Counted from the first letter of the stretch, positions 34,901 to 45,944 are shown. The stretch is DNA of 64,000 nt from Roridomyces roridus (GCA_029378245.1 JARKIF010000005.1:1302001-1366000), one strand, 5' to 3'. The notes: generated by a model from the sequence alone, not told the origin. A program made the numbers and translations.

Positions 34901-35502
34901 GTCTCTTGGGGACTTGGTCAGGTCCCGGTTGGGTCGCTGGGCGGTCTACACTTCTGCAGGTGGGTCGTTTTCAACCGGTCGTTCTGCGGGGCTCAGAAGT
35001 CGCCAATAGGTCCTGATTTCGATCCAATCTATGATTCTCTGCGAGGAGCCATACCTGAATGAGCCGGGGTGGGCAGAACAGGCCGGAACCCAACAGTCTC
35101 GTGCATGTAAGAAGCATCACCATTGCTCACATTCCAACGTCTGATGTCCTCTCAGACTCGGCCAACGTGCGGCGAATGGTCGTCAAGACAGCGGTTTGTG
35201 TCTTCGCCTGTGCATCGTTGCTCTTCAACTGATTTCCTCCGCAGATGCTGGGTAACCTGCAGAACCCGCCCGAGCCGTTTGGGGACATTATCAAAACCCA
35301 TTTCCGCTTGAAGGCGCGTGCGATCTCGGCACAGTTGGACCAGTGGTTGTCTGCCGACGATGGTAGACCGACGCAGCCTGAGGGGGGTGGGGTTGGACCC
35401 ACCGGGAGAGCGGACGCTGTGGGACAGAGTACCAATGGGATGGCGGAGGATGTGGCAGAGATGAAGAGGCTTTTGAAGGAAATGGGGAGCAGTCGAACTT
35501 GA
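31980..35502 (+). CDS. UBA domain, Cys-rich zinc motif and E2 (UBC) domain protein
   Basis: This large probable ubiquitin-conjugating enzyme has about 970 residues. The N-terminus MDQAKIRQLTEMGATVAQA, continuing to AAERFF, is a UBA-like helical bundle, followed by acidic linkers (DEDDDDMPVGDGSDDGEDD). A Cys cluster follows: CACPNQCGS and, after an intron, TCDRCHTEFCFACGEPI and HC, resembling the IBR part of RBR ligases. After a helical middle comes the C-terminal UBC fold: ITGPEGTPYYNGCYLFDIFL, FRFNPNLYADGKVCLSLLGT with the likely active cysteine in GKVCLSLL, and SIQSMILCEEPYLNEPG. The UBC part is closest in feel to the BIRC6/UBE2O class. The stop TAG at 32282 is avoided by an intron starting near 32226 or 32254. 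Confidence 0.82.
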
Positions 35503-35604
35503 ATCTTGTACATCACACACTTGAATGAACCGGCCATGTATTGGCAGGCAACGATTCGCCCATGTGATTACGAGGTCGATCACGGCTACATACTACACCT
35601 GCTA

Positions 35605-35632
35605 CTTGACCTCCACCTCTTGACCTCCACCT
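35605..35632. repeat. 14 bp direct repeat, two copies, before the carrier gene
   Basis: The unit CTTGACCTCCACCT occurs twice back to back, 20-50 bp before the start at 35654, in the likely 5' leader. Confidence 0.7.
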
Positions 35633-35653
35633 CTTCCCTCGATTCCTGCAGCC

Positions 35654-37023
35654 ATGGACGACTCTCTTATACATTCGTTGGCTGGCGCTCTTGGCGGCAT
35701 CGTGGCCATGAGTTGTACCTAGTGAACCGAGCTGCTTTGCCGCGTCTGGTTCGCACTGACCAGAATTTGGGTCAGCCCATTAATTTTTCTGTCCACGAGG
35801 GCAGCCGTCGAAACCAAGACCGAATCCAAAGTCTGTGTTCTTTCCCCCAATGCTCTTGGCTCATGAGAGACACGGCTAGTCGACCTACCAAGCCATTCTG
35901 GACATCATCAAGCGCGAGGGTGCAATGGGACTTTACAGTGGTCTCAGCTCGAGCCTATTGGGCGTTGCAGTCACGAACGGGTACATGCCTACCCACGGCT
36001 AAAATCGAAACGTTGACTGACAGTTGTGCAGCGTGTATTACTACTTCTACGAGCGATCCCGCGGCGTTGTACTCAAGCGAGGAGGCAGCAAAGCGTTGAG
36101 TACCGGCGAGTCAATTCTCATTGGACTCATTGCTGGTAAATCATTACAACGCCCCCGTCTTTTCTTGATTTACATTCTCTCGAGGATCTGCGACCACAAT
36201 TATCAGCAACCCGATCTGGGTACGCTGCTTTTCGACTCGACGCGTTTCCGTCTCAAAATACCGCTCTATAGGTTGTCCAGACTTCTCAGGCTGTACAGAC
36301 CATGAACCAGTCCGAGGACTCGTCCCAACCCAAAGTTCGGAAGCTCTCGATTATGGAGACTGTTCAAAGTATCCTCGCTAAAGACGGCGTTCCGGCACTC
36401 TGGCGAGGAATCGGGCCTGCTCTCGTGCTGGTCATCAACCCCGTTCTGCAATACACCGTCTTTGAGCAATTGAAGAATGCACTCATCACATCAAGGACGG
36501 CGAAACTGAGGGCTGCGGGAGCTGCTGCTGCTGTTGCGGTACTAAGCGATTGGGACTTTTTCTTCCTCGGCGCACTGTCCAAACTTGGTTCGTCTTTTCC
36601 TCATCTTTGTGTGTCTCTTAATGAATGTCGCCAGTTGCCACTTCGACTACTTACCCCTACATGTATGCTGCCTTTTGTTCCTTGAGATTTGCCTACTGAC
36701 AGAATGATAGCGTCGTGAAAAGTCGGCTTCAAGCAGGACATGCCCGTGCTCTCAAGTACAAATCCTCGTTGGACGGCATTCTCACCATCATCAAGGAGGA
36801 AGGCGCCGAAGGCCTCTTCAAGGGCATTGGCTCTAAACTCGTTCAGGTGAATTTGCCCTTTGCCGGTGCTAGAACAAGGATGAATATCTCCCCAGAGTGT
36901 CTTGACCGCCGCCATTTTGTTTGCGTGCCAGCGTCGTATTTACGAAATTACCAAGAAGGTAAGACCTTTGACCTGCAGGGTTTTCTACTTGAACTTATGT
37001 TCCTTAGACCCTCTCTGCGTAGC
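35654..37023 (+). CDS. Peroxisomal-type adenine nucleotide carrier (Ant1/PMP47, SLC25A17-like)
   Basis: This mitochondrial-carrier-family protein has about 320 residues in three repeats. Repeat 1 starts MDDSLIHSLAGALGGIVAMS and, after an intron, TYPLIFLSTRAAVETKTESK. Repeat 2 has SNPIW before VVQTSQAVQTMN and ILAKDGVPALWRGIGPALVL. Repeat 3 has STTYPYIVVKSRLQAG and IKEEGAEGLFKGIGSKLVQ, ending ITKKTLSA. The repeat-1 signature PLIFLSTR departs from the standard PxDxxK/R as in PMP47-type carriers, which exchange cytosolic ATP for AMP across the peroxisome membrane. Eight or so introns restore the frame at every step I checked. It converges on the MFS gene 140 bp away. Confidence 0.87.
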
Positions 37024-37163
37024 GTATCACGCTGTAATACCTTGTACTCCATATATTCCGAATTGAGTGGCGTGCCGTTCAACTGGATCAGCCGGCCGTT
37101 CTGCGGCATGGTACAATTTCACGATTTCTTTTCTCGTCAAAATCGTGCCGATTACATTTAACG

Positions 37164-39757
37164 TTACAGCGTGAAACGGAACTGAAAGCACTTGTTAGCA
37201 TCGATGCAGTGTTGTCAGAATGGAGACAATCACATCAGGGTGGCGATCACCAATCGGTGCGGTCGTCTTGCCCGAAGCGCGCAACTCTTCGTATGCCGTG
37301 ATGTTTCCCTGCCGCCGGCCTTCGGCACGCGCCTGCAGGTCAGATTAGGTCGGGTTCGGTTCGGTTCGGGTTACATAGACGCGCCTTGTTCTCGTGCATA
37401 CAGTAGAGCACATTGATTGCCACCAAGATCCAGGCCATAATCAAGAATGCCAGCGTGATGGAGTGTCCGCGTATGTAGGTCGGCGCTTGGTCCGAGGTAT
37501 AAATGTTTGTGGCGATGAAGCCTCTGGAAGAGATGGGTCAGCGAGGTCTCTTATACTGCGGGGTTCACGGGCTCACCCAGAGTTTGCGACGGCAAGTTGG
37601 AGTGCCTGACTTGGTTCAAGATCTTCCTCAGAGTGTTTTGCATTCGCCGACTTACCGTAGTCGTAGCTCTCTTGTAGTAACCTGAACCGTTATTGGGAAG
37701 GATGCTCAGAATGGCGGGCGCTGTGAAGGAATGAGCTAGAGCGATGGTATTTCAAAGATCCCTCACCGCTGGGATCTTGCCGTCGTCACATTCAGACAAC
37801 AAAAAAAGTCGAGTTTTGACCACTCACAGATTCCTGCAGCTAATCAAACAGTCAACAACTTGCTCAAATGGCAAGAGGAACACGCACCAATCAAGAATAC
37901 AGCACCGTATCTTCAGCTCTGTCAGCAGAAGTTTTCACAATCAAGCTGCCCACTTCACCGTTGGGCATTGGTCTTCGCCGCGATCGCGAGAATGTAGCCC
38001 GCGATGGAAAAGGGCAGACAGACGAGGATGAATGGCCCTCGCCATCTAAGGCGGTCGCTGAGAACAGCGACAACAATTGTTAGAGCTGTTGCCGGGACAT
38101 ATGGGGGCACCGTGTGCAACTGCGCTGATTTTCCCGTAAAGCCAAGGCCCGAGACAATCGTCGGGAGGAAGAGTGAGAAGGAGTAGAGCGACACCTGCCA
38201 AGCGTCAAACGCGAAGCAAAGCAGTCTCAAAGATACGGACAATAATACCAAGATATGCAATTCCTGTTACCCAAGCTTGCAAGTCGGTGAGGCCTGCGCA
38301 AAGTCAAGATGTGTCAAAAACCGAGAGGCAAGTCGTACCTCGAATGATCTCTCGCCATTCGAAGCGCTCGTCCAACATGCGCACTGGGTTAGCGTTGGGA
38401 GTAGGAGACTCTGCGTGCTCGCTCATGTCAATGTCGCCCTTTTCTTTCTCGGACAGATCACTTGAGACGGTGGAAATAGAGGCATTATGGAAACGGTTCA
38501 CTAGGGAGAAGAGTCAGACAACATTTAATGGCACTGGCATTTGCTCACACGCGAACTCCCGTTCTTCGTGAGATAAAAACCTTGCTTTGGCAATGCTTTC
38601 GGGCAGGAAGCAATATGCAATCCCGCCAGCAACCACGGTGGCCAATCCCTCTGTTTGTTTTATGAAGAAGGTGACGAAACAGACAAGGAACGACGGTACC
38701 GAGTATGAATATCCATTTCCATCCTGGCAAGTTTCCGATTCCGTCCATGTTAAGGATGGCAGTTGCAAGGAGTCCTGTGTTGACAATCTAGAAGGCTTCG
38801 AGGTAAGTGGAGAGAGAGACCAACCTCCGAATGCTCCAGAAAGGGAAGCAGACGCGTAAAACAGTCCAACTCTGCGTGAAGGGATCGATGAAAGCCCGCG
38901 GATGCAAAGTGAATACCTGCCTCAGCTGCAACTCGTGTGGTTTGTAGATGGTGCTGAGGTACAGAATGATTCCAGGAAGCAGGCCGCCTACGATATGAGG
39001 GTTGAGGACCAGATGGAGCAACTTGGCGCACCTTCGCACACTCCAAGAAATAAGCGTATCGCAATCAAACCACCGTAGTTGTGTACTAGGTGAACACATT
39101 CAGTGGGCGTCGACTGGTGGACGAGCCACTTACCCACGGCCGTCAAGGATGTCACAGCTCCCCAAGCTGCGACGAGGAAAGGAATCCATCGCTGAAGGGA
39201 AGGGAAGATTCCGGGGCTCTGGAGAGCAAGCAAACTTACGTTGGGACCCACTTTCTTCATCACGAGGTTGGCTTGGGAATTATAGAAGAGTCGATGCGAT
39301 CAGATATAACAGACTCACAGGGGACTTCGACCAAAAGATACGTGACATAGAAAACTGAGATTTATGAAGAGACACGAATGAGCAAGGGAGATGCTACACT
39401 GACCAGTGAGGACGATGTTGAACTGATTTCCAGTCAACCCAAGGTCTGTTTGCAGGCCGGCGATCCGCGCATCTACAACTTGAGTGAGCCTCGGAAATGT
39501 GACCATGGGCGATCATCTGACTTCCAACATTCGATCTATAATTGTCGAGGGTTAAAGACACGGTAGATGCGCCGTGATGACTGCGTCACCTGTCGATAAA
39601 ATTACACAGCCAGAGGAGAGCCAACGGGGGAAGGATGTGGATGTCAAGTTTCCAGAGGATCTAGGTCGGGACCGGTCAATCCTGTAGAATAAACAAGCTC
39701 AGCCTTGGAAACCTTTCTTGTCATGGCCGGATCATAGTGCTGGGGCGACGAGGACAT
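37164..39757 (-). CDS. MFS permease of the allantoate/nicotinate (Dal5/Tna1) family
   Basis: This twelve-helix anion:proton symporter has about 500 residues. Motifs in order are ILWKLDIHILPPLALLWLCN, FIDRSNVGNARIAGLQTDLG, WIPFLVAAWGAVTSLT, GLIAIRLFLGVCEGGLLPGI, VGLFYASASLSGAFGGLLA, GWKWIFILEGLATVVAGGIA and FLSHEEREF. After the central acidic loop come YSFSLFLPTIVSGLGFTGKS, SDRLRWRGPFILVCLPFS and ANSGGFIATNIYTSDQAP. The end GDRHPDFRFTL is typical of the family. The substrate is unknown: allantoate, ureidosuccinate, nicotinate and pantothenate carriers share this pattern. About 15 introns were placed by hand; one (37333-37384) uses a GC donor and is flanked by an 8 bp repeat. Start at 39757 (MSSSPQHYDP). 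Confidence 0.88.
37327..37386. repeat. 8 bp direct repeats flanking an MFS intron
   Basis: ACGCGCCT occurs at 37327-37334 and again at 37379-37386, a distance of 52 bp. This equals the intron length needed to keep the MFS frame, so the repeats sit across its two splice junctions. Confidence 0.8.
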
Positions 39758-40129
39758 GGTGATTTACGAAGAAGTCCGGAAGTCCAAGACGAATCCAAGA
39801 CGTCGGGCGTAACATTGGAACTTTATAGTGTCCGCCTGCAGGATCATGGGGGCTGCCACCTGACTGTATTGTGTGCGAAGAACAGGCAAGAAAATGGAAG
39901 ATGATGCGAGACCAAGTTCACACGAGCAAGGCGGAATGGCCCGCCGGAGGAGCCACAGGCACACCCGGAGCTGCAAGAATAGAAAATGCGGCTGAGCGTG
40001 TGGAGCCGTCCGGCGGGATGCTGGTAAAATTGCAAGTTGGTGGATTCGGGAATGTGAGCCAACCCAGGCGGTCGTCCAAATTGGGAAGTCACGAGGAGAT
40101 CATCAGATGAAGTGACAGGTGGCGGTGTC
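39758..40129. other. Divergent intergenic region, MFS permease and WW/FF gene
   Basis: These 372 bp lie between two divergent starts and should hold both promoters. Open frames cross it on both strands but show no family resemblance. No TATA box stands out. Confidence 0.5.
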
Positions 40130-42543
40130 ATGTCTGCAGCACCACCATTACCGTTTGGCTGGACTGAGCACCTCAGTGAGTAGTAGCCTCGTCCATCGTC
40201 GCGAGTATTCACCTGTCCATCCAGGTCCCACCGGACAGGCATACTATTACAATGTCAACACAAAAGAATCCACCTATATACGCCCAATTCCGCCACAAGT
40301 CGCCAAGAAGAAGGAGAAACCTCTCACGAAGACACCCATTCCAGGAACAGAATGGTTGCGCGTCAAGACTACCGAAGGAAACGTGTTTTATACCCACAAA
40401 GTCCTGAAGGAGAGCCTTTGGCAGGTTCCAGACGAAATCAAAGATGCCGTTGCATTGCTCGAGGAGCGCGAGAAGAACGGGGGCGATGACGCTGAAACGT
40501 CCGAGGCCTCACGCGAACTCGAGAGAGTCAAGAGTGAGGTGGCCGACGCCGTGAAGCGCAAGGCAGCGGAGCCAATTCCTTCCGGCGAAGTCGTCCCAAC
40601 GAAGCGGGCCAAAACTGAGAAGGACGACTCTGACTCTGAGGAGAGCGAGGGAGAAGAGGAAGATTGGGAGAAAGAGGCTGCTGCACAACTTGCTGTTGAA
40701 GCCGAGGAAGAGCGGCAGAGGGTGGAGGAAGAGACGAAGCGCGTCAAGGCAGAGGCAGAGGCAGAGGCCGAACGGCTGGCCCAGCTCAATATGCCGCAAC
40801 GCGTCGATTTATCGGTGGATGAGGCAAAGGCTTTATTCAAGGTGAAGCAGTTCTTTCTTCACCAGAATCTCTGCTGACTGTAAACAAGACTCTGCTAAGG
40901 GAGAAGGACATTAATCCTCTCCATCCCTGGGATGTGGTCCTCCCCTTGTTCGTGACTGATCCTCGCTACGTTCTACTCTCGTCTGTGTCGGCACGTCGAG
41001 AAGCTTTGACGAGTATTGTCGAGAACGAGCCCGAGAGATACGTCAAGCCAACGTGAAGAAGGAGAAAGAGGTCTTGACACCCAAGGAAGAGTTTGAGCGA
41101 TTCTTAAAGGAAGAGGTCAAAAGCACACGAACCAGTTGGACCGAGTTTCGACGAACTTGGAAAAAGGATCGTCGCTTTTATGGGTGGGGTCGAGACGATA
41201 GAGAACGAGAAAAGAAGTTTCGAGAATGGCTCAAAGAACTGGGCGAAAGTACGCTACAAGTCGCTGCTCTCATTGTCGCTGACCTTGGTTACACAGAAAA
41301 AAGAGCCGCCGCTCAGAAGGCCGAAGCTGACTTTTTCACTCTGTTGCGAGAAAAGGTCGTAGCAGACGAAGGTCTGGCTTGGAAGGATGTGAGCCCACCG
41401 TCCCATTCCGACGACAAACCATTAACATGACCTAGATGAAACTCAAGTTGTCGGATGATCCTCGCTATGACGCAGTGGGATCGTCTTCTTTGCGGGAAGA
41501 ATTGTACAACACCTTCTTGAAAGGCGTCGCGCCTGCCCCGAAAGAGCCGGAGATACGTCCAATTGAAGAAACGACACGCGAAGACCAGCAGCAGAGCCGG
41601 CAAGAGCGTGCCGAGCAGGCGGTCAAGGAAAGAGAGCAGAAAGTGAGAGCAGACCTTGGTCGTGTGGAAGCCGAGATTGGCAGGTCGCGACAAATTGGCG
41701 ACAAAGAGGAGGGCGAATTACTGTTCAAGTGCGCCATTCCGCTTTTATCCACAAAAATATTTTTTGCCCCGGCGCTCATGTTGGTTCTGTTTAACTAATC
41801 TAGGACTATGCTCGTGGACGCCGTCCGTGACCCACAGGTACGGGCCTTGCTTGGCCAGGCTCAGTATCTCATTTTTCCTAGATGACCTGGGAGCTCGTTG
41901 TCCCACTGCTCTCAGCTGACCCTCGTTTCCAAAACTCGCCTCTTCCACTGAATGCTCGAGTGAATCTGTTCCACCTCCACATGGAACATCTGCGCGCCAA
42001 ATATTTCAAAGGCCTCCACGCACTCTTTGAGGAACATGCACCGACCTTGGCCACGACTTTTGACTCCCTGCCCCTTTCCTCTTTGCTCGACGCCCCGCCA
42101 GTTGCGAAGCTAGGTTTCAACGCCCGCTCTCTTGAACCAGAATTCGAGAGATGGCAAAGGGAGCGAGGCAACGAGGCGAGGAAAGCATTCGATGAAATGC
42201 TATCCGAAAACTCGTTCCTTCAATTCTGGGGTCAACTCAAAAAGATTGGAGGAGAAGGGGTGCGTCGTCTGTTCTCTCTCGGGCTCTTGATTGATCGTTG
42301 TGCTAGGTAAATGGCGGCGTCAAAGCCGATGAAGTCGATGTTGAAGAGGAAGGTGATCTCGGCAGTCAAGTCGACATGAAGGCTCTGGCGAAGAATGTCG
42401 ACGCGGGAGAGGTTGAAAAGGTCTTGAAGAACGACAAGCGATACACAATGTTCAATCACGTCGCCGATCAGAGGGAACGATGGATCCAAACGTATTTGTC
42501 GGGTTTGTCTGCTCCCCAGCTGTCTGTACATGTGCCCAAGTAG
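40130..42543 (+). CDS. WW and FF domain protein, TCERG1/CA150-like
   Basis: This likely links transcription elongation and splicing by binding the RNA polymerase II C-terminal domain and splice factors. The first WW domain starts MSAAPPLPFGWTEHL and continues after a short intron as PTGQAYYYNVNTKESTYIRP. A second is EWLRVKTTEGNVFYTHKVLK followed by ESLWQVPDEI. A charged coiled coil follows, then several FF domains (DEAKALFKTLLREKDINPLH, EFERFLKEEVKSTRTSWTEF, EADFFTLLREK, YNTFLKG). WW repeats ahead of a run of FF domains fits TCERG1 rather than plain Prp40, but Prp40-like remains possible. At 41005-41007 the conserved frame breaks: one T appears to be missing. The length is about 690 residues. 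Confidence 0.82.
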
Positions 42544-42622
42544 TAGATACACATCTACGTTTGTGAATCGGCGGCAGCTGCTTGGTTCACCGTTGTACAG
42601 TTACCCTCACGAGACCGACGCG

Positions 42623-42640
42623 ACGTGGCAATGACACGTT
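42623..42640. promoter_or_regulatory. Possible unfolded-protein-response elements
   Basis: ACGTGGCA (42623-42630) and TGACACGTT (42632-42640) form two ACGTG-core sites about 70-80 bp before the GRP94 start. ACGTG cores are bound by bZIP factors of the Hac1/XBP1/ATF6 type. The placement suggests ER-stress control, but the fungal site for this species is not known. Confidence 0.35.
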
Positions 42641-42664
42641 GCCCTTCACGATATCTGATCGACG

Positions 42665-42670
42665 TATAAA
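42665..42670 (+). promoter_or_regulatory. TATA box of the GRP94 gene
   Basis: TATAAA lies 36 bp before the ATG at 42706. With the upstream gene ending at 42543, the whole promoter is about 160 bp. Confidence 0.55.
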
Positions 42671-42705
42671 TCCCGACTGTCCAAGTACCATAACGGTACA
42701 CGAGA

Positions 42706-45700
42706 ATGCGTTGGCGTTCCCTCCTCTCCTTGGCTCTCCTCTCGGGCTTGGTGGCAGCTCAAGAGTTTGCAGATGTGCCCAAGGAGAAACACGACTACCA
42801 GGTCTGCTACATGCTCATTTCGCGACCCAATTCTGACCGTGGTTCAGAGTGATGTCGCTCGTTTAAGGAAAATCGTCATTAACAGGCAAGTTATCCTGCT
42901 GCTGTTGTACTTGGCCAGTATTTGACCGTCGCCATACAGTCTTTACTCACACAAGTGAGCTGGAGCGCGTCCTGTATTCCACCTATTTCCTGACAAGATA
43001 ATTCAGTGAGATCTTCCTTCGCGAATTGATATCCAACGCGAACGTAAGTGTGTTGACCTCTTACTGCTATACGGTATTGAAGAATGGGTTGCAGGATGCT
43101 CTTGAAAAATTCCGTCTCACTGCGCTCAAGGACAAATCTATTTGGGACGGCAGCGACCCCTTGAATGTCACTATCCAGGCCGTAAAGGATGAGGACGGAA
43201 AGGGCGGTCGCATTATTATCACTGGTGCGTCGCCTTTGAGTTGAATAGTTCATGCCTCTGAATATGTGCCCAGACACCGGTATTGGGATGTCTCCAGAAG
43301 AGTTGACCAAAAACTTGGTGGGTTGGAGACCTGGCACTTGAGGAGTTCAGCTCATTTTCTGCAGGGAACGTTGGCCAAGTCTGGTACTTCGGATTTCCTC
43401 GCACAGGCGGAGAGCGGGGATGGCACGGGCACGGGCAACCTCATCGGTGCATTCGGTCTTGGGTTCTACAGTAGCTTCCTCGTCGCCGACCGCGTCCACG
43501 TGGCCTCTATCCCGCCCAAGACCACGACAACGGCCAACCCCGTCCAGCATATCTTCAGCTCTTCCTCCGACGACAGTTCCTTTGAAATTTTCGAGGATCC
43601 TCGTGGAAACACCCTTGTTCACGGAACGGAAATCACACTCTATTTGAAGGAGGACGCTACCGAGTATTTGGACAACGACAGACTTACTGCCCTGGTGTGC
43701 GTGGACAATTTCACCAACCCTTTCATTTATTGACCTGTGATGCGTAGTAACAAGCACTCGTCGTACTCTTCCACATTCCCGATCTACCTTTTCCAACAGA
43801 AGACGGAGGAAGTTCCTGATGAAGAGGAGGTTCAGGCGCCGGCAGAGGAGACTGAGGATGCAGACGCCAAGGCCGAGGAGCCTGAGGACAGTGACGAGGC
43901 TATCGTGGAAGAGGAAACCGCCGAGGTTGAACCTGTTCCACCGAAGATGAAGACTGTAGTCACCGACGAATGGGTTCAATTGAACGCCCTGCCACCGCTG
44001 TGGATGCGGTCAGTCCATGCATTGAGCTATTTCCCAGTTTCTCACTCCATTGCAGGGACCCCAAGAACATCTCTGATGGTAATTCACGCCTTCCCCGACT
44101 CTGCACCTACTGAATTCGCCGTAGTGGACTACGAATGGTTCTACAAATCGTTCTGGAAGGATTTCGAGAATCCTCTGGCGTGGCAGCACTTCTCTGGTGA
44201 CTCTGAATCCGGTGTTTCGTTCAAGTCCATTCTTTATATTCCCGCGAAAATGTTTGTTGTGCCCTATTTGGATCCCGATCCTCTCTCTAATGAAATTTCT
44301 AGCTCTGAGGAGTACTGGAAGCAGCCTCTTCAATACAAATCCAACGACATTAAACTGATGGTCAAGCGGGTGTTCATCACTTCTGACCTCGGCGAAGATG
44401 TTCTGCCCAAGTGGGCCAGCTGGGTGAAAGCGGTTGTTGACGGTTGGTCATCTCCAACATTTTTTGAATGCGTTCTTAGCCTTCAACTAGCCGAGGACCT
44501 GCCCCTGAATGTTTCGCGAGAGACCCTCCAGTCCACTCGTTTCCTCAGACAGATGAAACAATTCATCATCAAGCGTATTCTCCAACTGTTCGCTCGCATT
44601 GCTGAGGATGACAAGGAGAAGTTTGAGAAGATTGTGGACACTTACGGCTCCGTGTTCAAGCTTGGTGCTGTGGAGGACACCAAGAATCGGGAGAAATTGA
44701 CGGCTCTCACCCGTTTCACGACCACGCAGAGAAACTACACCTCCCTTGACCAGTATCTTGAGAACAAGAAGCAGGGTCAAAAGCAGGTACGTGCCAGAAC
44801 CTCTCAGATCTGCACTGGGCTCATCTTGTTACCAGATTTTCTATCTCTCTGAGATGGGCAAATCTGCTGAGAATCTCGCTCGCAGCGTCTTCGTTGAGAA
44901 ACTGCATGCTCGTGGATACGAAGTTCTCCTTCTGAACGAACCCCTGGATGAAATTTTCGTCCAGAACCTTCGTCATTACAAGCATGTGGATTTCCAGTCC
45001 GTATGTTGATGAAGTCTGACCTCTCTGCAGGAATGTTCCCTTCCAGGACGTTGCAAAGGCAGGGCTGCAAATTCGGTGACGAAGGTTTGTTGATGGCCGT
45101 TACATTTTGAATTTGGCTGATTCCTATCCCAGAAACCGAGGCGCAGGAGAAGGAAGAGAAGAAGGAGCAAGAGGAGAGGTACCAGCCGTTGCTCAAGTAC
45201 CTTAAGAATCACTCCCAGGACGTCGTCCGCGATGGTAAGTTTGTTTCTCCATCATGTGACCTACGCTCACTGGGAAAACAAGTCGTCATCTCCAACCGCT
45301 TGGTCTCCAGCCCATGCGCAGTCGTTGCCGATAACTACGGGTATACCGCCAACGTCGAGCGGATGATGAGTGCTTCCAACGCGAAGAGCTCGCAGCCATC
45401 ATACATGCACGAATTTGCAAAGAAGGCCAAGGTTCTGGAAATCAATCCTCGCTCGCCCTTGATCGAGGGGCTTCTCCGACGAGTAGAACAGCTCGACGAA
45501 GAGGATCCAGATGTCGAAATCCAGGAGGAGCTCGACGAAGTTGCCTCGATCCTGATTGACGGCGCTCTCGTCCGGTCTGGGTTTGAGGTCCCTGATTCAA
45601 ACAGGTGAGCTGCTCGTGCTGCATTCGAGAGCCAATTCACTGAGATCTGTAGCTTCTTCACCCGTGTCGACCGAGTACTGAGACGGTCTCTTGGTGTGTC

Positions 45701-45944
45701 TGAAACGGCGCCCACTGACACGACGGTCAAACCTGCTCCGCCTGTGGACCCTGAGCTGCCTACGGAGGAGTATGTCGAGCCTCCGATCGACTACTCGAGC
45801 CAATATGAGGATTTCGAGAGCCAATATGACCAAAATGTCAACAAGGTGGGCGTCCAGCTGCCGGACCATTTGAAAGACCAGATACAAATCGAAATGGAGG
45901 AGATCGACGAAGACGGAAATGTAGTCGTGCACGACGAGTTATAA
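42706..45944 (+). CDS. Endoplasmin: ER Hsp90 chaperone (GRP94), C-terminal HDEL
   Basis: This is the ER-lumen member of the Hsp90 family, of about 810 residues. A signal peptide ([19 protein letters not shown]) is followed by the ATPase domain: [37 protein letters not shown] and [18 protein letters not shown]. An acidic linker follows. The middle domain has [20 protein letters not shown] and [12 protein letters not shown] with the catalytic-loop arginine. The C-terminal dimerisation domain has [20 protein letters not shown] and [12 protein letters not shown] [15 protein letters not shown]. The last four residues are HDEL, the ER retrieval signal. Around 15 introns; the third exon junction uses a GC donor (42886). 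Near 45068 one extra C breaks the frame within a conserved segment. Confidence 0.95.

Noticed and set aside
25765..39757. A secondary-metabolite or nutrient gene cluster (ligase, ABC protein, carrier, MFS permease)
   Set aside because: The ABC protein is a soluble Caf16-type ATPase, no core synthase is present, and the genes between are housekeeping. The neighbourhood looks accidental.
39844..40242. Minus-strand frame between the MFS and WW/FF genes
   Set aside because: It runs across the WW gene's first exon and intron and shows no conserved motif.
43347..43979. Minus-strand frame of 210 codons opposite GRP94
   Set aside because: It overlaps the conserved ATPase and acidic linker exons of GRP94, crosses a GRP94 intron, and has low-complexity R/L composition.
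5390..45068. Programmed ribosomal frameshifting or a recoding system as the cause of the frame breaks
   Set aside because: The breaks share no slippery sequence or downstream structure, are mixed in direction (one is a deletion), and hit genes whose homologues need no recoding. Sequence error is simpler.
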